6,554 nucleotides of DNA from positions 31,197 through 37,750 of the forward strand of contig NYSW01000039.1 of assembly GCA_002683195.1 (NCBI GenBank), in the 5' to 3' direction. Below, piece by piece: positions 6,083 through 6,554 of the stretch. The translations under genes and the position numbers were made by a program. The notes under the pieces are model-generated. The model worked only from the letters and a program-made list of their open reading frames with translations, searched no databases and had not been told where the DNA came from. Origin of the DNA: Phycisphaerae bacterium. GTDB taxonomy: Bacteria > Planctomycetota > Phycisphaerae > Phycisphaerales > SM1A02. Position 1 is the first letter of the stretch. Each line of letters opens with the position of its first letter.

Positions 6083-6107
6083 CCGAAGCCCGGGACCCGG
6101 GCTTCGG
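6083..6107. terminator. 11-base perfect hairpin between convergent genes, probable bidirectional terminator
   Basis: CCGAAGCCCGG (6083-6093) and CCGGGCTTCGG (6097-6107) form an 11-base perfect stem with a 3-base loop. It fills most of the 43-base gap between the two convergent stop codons and touches the mqnC stop. Neither side has a long T-run, but position and stability fit a shared terminator. Confidence 0.65.
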
Positions 6108-6554
6108 TCAGTCACCCTTGATCGTGAGGTCGACGATCGCACTGGCGTCACCGGCGGTGGTCCCGAAGTGGGAGCCGCAGCCCGCGCCTTCGCCGTCTTC
6201 GGCGGTCTGCTGGTGCAGACTCTTCGCCCGGAACTTCGACCAGTCTTCGACGTCGAGGTCGGGTGCCGAGGGTCCGAAGTGTGGCTTGAGCGCCCGGTAG
6301 TCGTTGTCGCGTTGGGCCGGGATGAACCCCGCGTCGCGGATCAGTCGACAGATCATCGGTTCGTTCAGACAGTGCGTGGTGCCCGCGGACGAGACCACGT
6401 TCTCCTCCATCATGACCGAGCCCATGTCGTTGGCTCCGTAGCGGAGACCGAGCTGTCCGACGTGGGGCCCCATCGTGACCCAGCTTGATCCGATCGACCA
6501 GATGTTGTCGAGGTAGAGGCGACTGAGCGCCTGTGTGCGGAGGTAGGAATTGGC
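6108..6554 (-). CDS. mqnC: Cyclic dehypoxanthine futalosine synthase MqnC, C-terminal part (5' end outside window)
   Basis: The frame is open from the right edge to a TGA at 6110-6108 and encodes the last 148 residues. MqnC is a cytosolic radical-SAM enzyme that cyclises dehypoxanthine futalosine in the futalosine pathway to menaquinone; its CXXXCXXC cluster motif would lie outside the window. Diagnostic here are LSRLYLDNI, SSWVTMGPHVGQLGLRYGANDMGS, MMEENVVSSAGT and the helix CRLIRDAGFIPAQRD. The GANDxGSxMxEENVV pattern is that of MqnC rather than its relative MqnE (aminofutalosine synthase), which has GADDL-type sequence. After QRDNDYR, where many MqnC proteins end, this one goes on for about 60 residues (ALKPHFGPSAPDLDVEDWSKF... 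to the end). The extension has no recognised motif. The gene converges on the membrane-protein gene and is probably unrelated to it functionally. Confidence 0.92.
   Translation of the reverse strand, partial: ANSYLRTQALSRLYLDNIWSIGSSWVTMGPHVGQLGLRYGANDMGSVMMEENVVSSAGTTHCLNEPMICRLIRDAGFIPAQRDNDYRALKPHFGPSAPDLDVEDWSKFRAKSLHQQTAEDGEGAGCGSHFGTTAGDASAIVDLTIKGD

Noticed and set aside
5859..6488. + strand frame of 209 codons across the end of the membrane-protein gene into mqnC
   Set aside because: It runs antisense to the clear MqnC sequence and out of frame with the membrane protein, and it would cross the convergent terminator.

Overview
The window is a GC-rich bacterial chromosomal segment. Five complete genes and one 5'-truncated gene lie on the + strand, and one convergent, truncated gene on the - strand fills the right end. 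No phage, transposon, CRISPR or RNA gene was seen. Gene content and protein style suggest a planctomycete, perhaps of the Phycisphaerae: a paired zinc-ribbon/Yip1-like membrane protein, the futalosine route to menaquinone, and an RpoN whose region I reads QQMKLAPRMIQSMEILQ. That placement is an inference from remembered family patterns; no 16S or other marker is present.

Left region (2-1544): the C-terminal end of dnaX (clamp-loader tau/gamma subunit), then ebfC/ybaB (nucleoid-associated protein) and recR (recombination mediator). They are packed with a 1-base overlap and a 2-base gap. This dnaX-ybaB-recR order is a widely conserved replication/repair operon and looks ordinary and intact.

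Middle (1545-3272): a 120-base gap (207 bases if rpoN starts at the later ATG) leads into a full-length rpoN (sigma-54). The gap is rich in structure. It holds a good -24/-12 sigma-54 promoter-like element, a 12-base direct repeat whose second copy lies 50 bases on, a 12-base perfect palindrome, and two GCGATATC motifs 11 bases apart. This is the most interesting non-coding signal in the window and suggests autoregulation of rpoN.

Right region (3273-6554): a branched-chain aminotransferase gene (ilvE) follows, with a TAGAAT -10-like hexamer so close to its ATG that the mRNA could be leaderless. Next is a 531-residue membrane protein with two CXXC-type zinc ribbons, a Yip1-like membrane domain and an unrecognised C-terminal half. 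It converges on mqnC (cyclic dehypoxanthine futalosine synthase, menaquinone biosynthesis), whose 3' part is present. The 43-base convergent gap contains two hairpins.

Apart from the dnaX-ebfC-recR set, the genes share no obvious pathway: replication/repair, alternative transcription, branched-chain amino acids, an uncharacterised membrane protein and quinone synthesis. I see no clearly new multi-gene system. The points worth a second look are the rpoN upstream region, the uncharacterised C-terminal domain of the membrane protein, and the C-terminal extension of MqnC.
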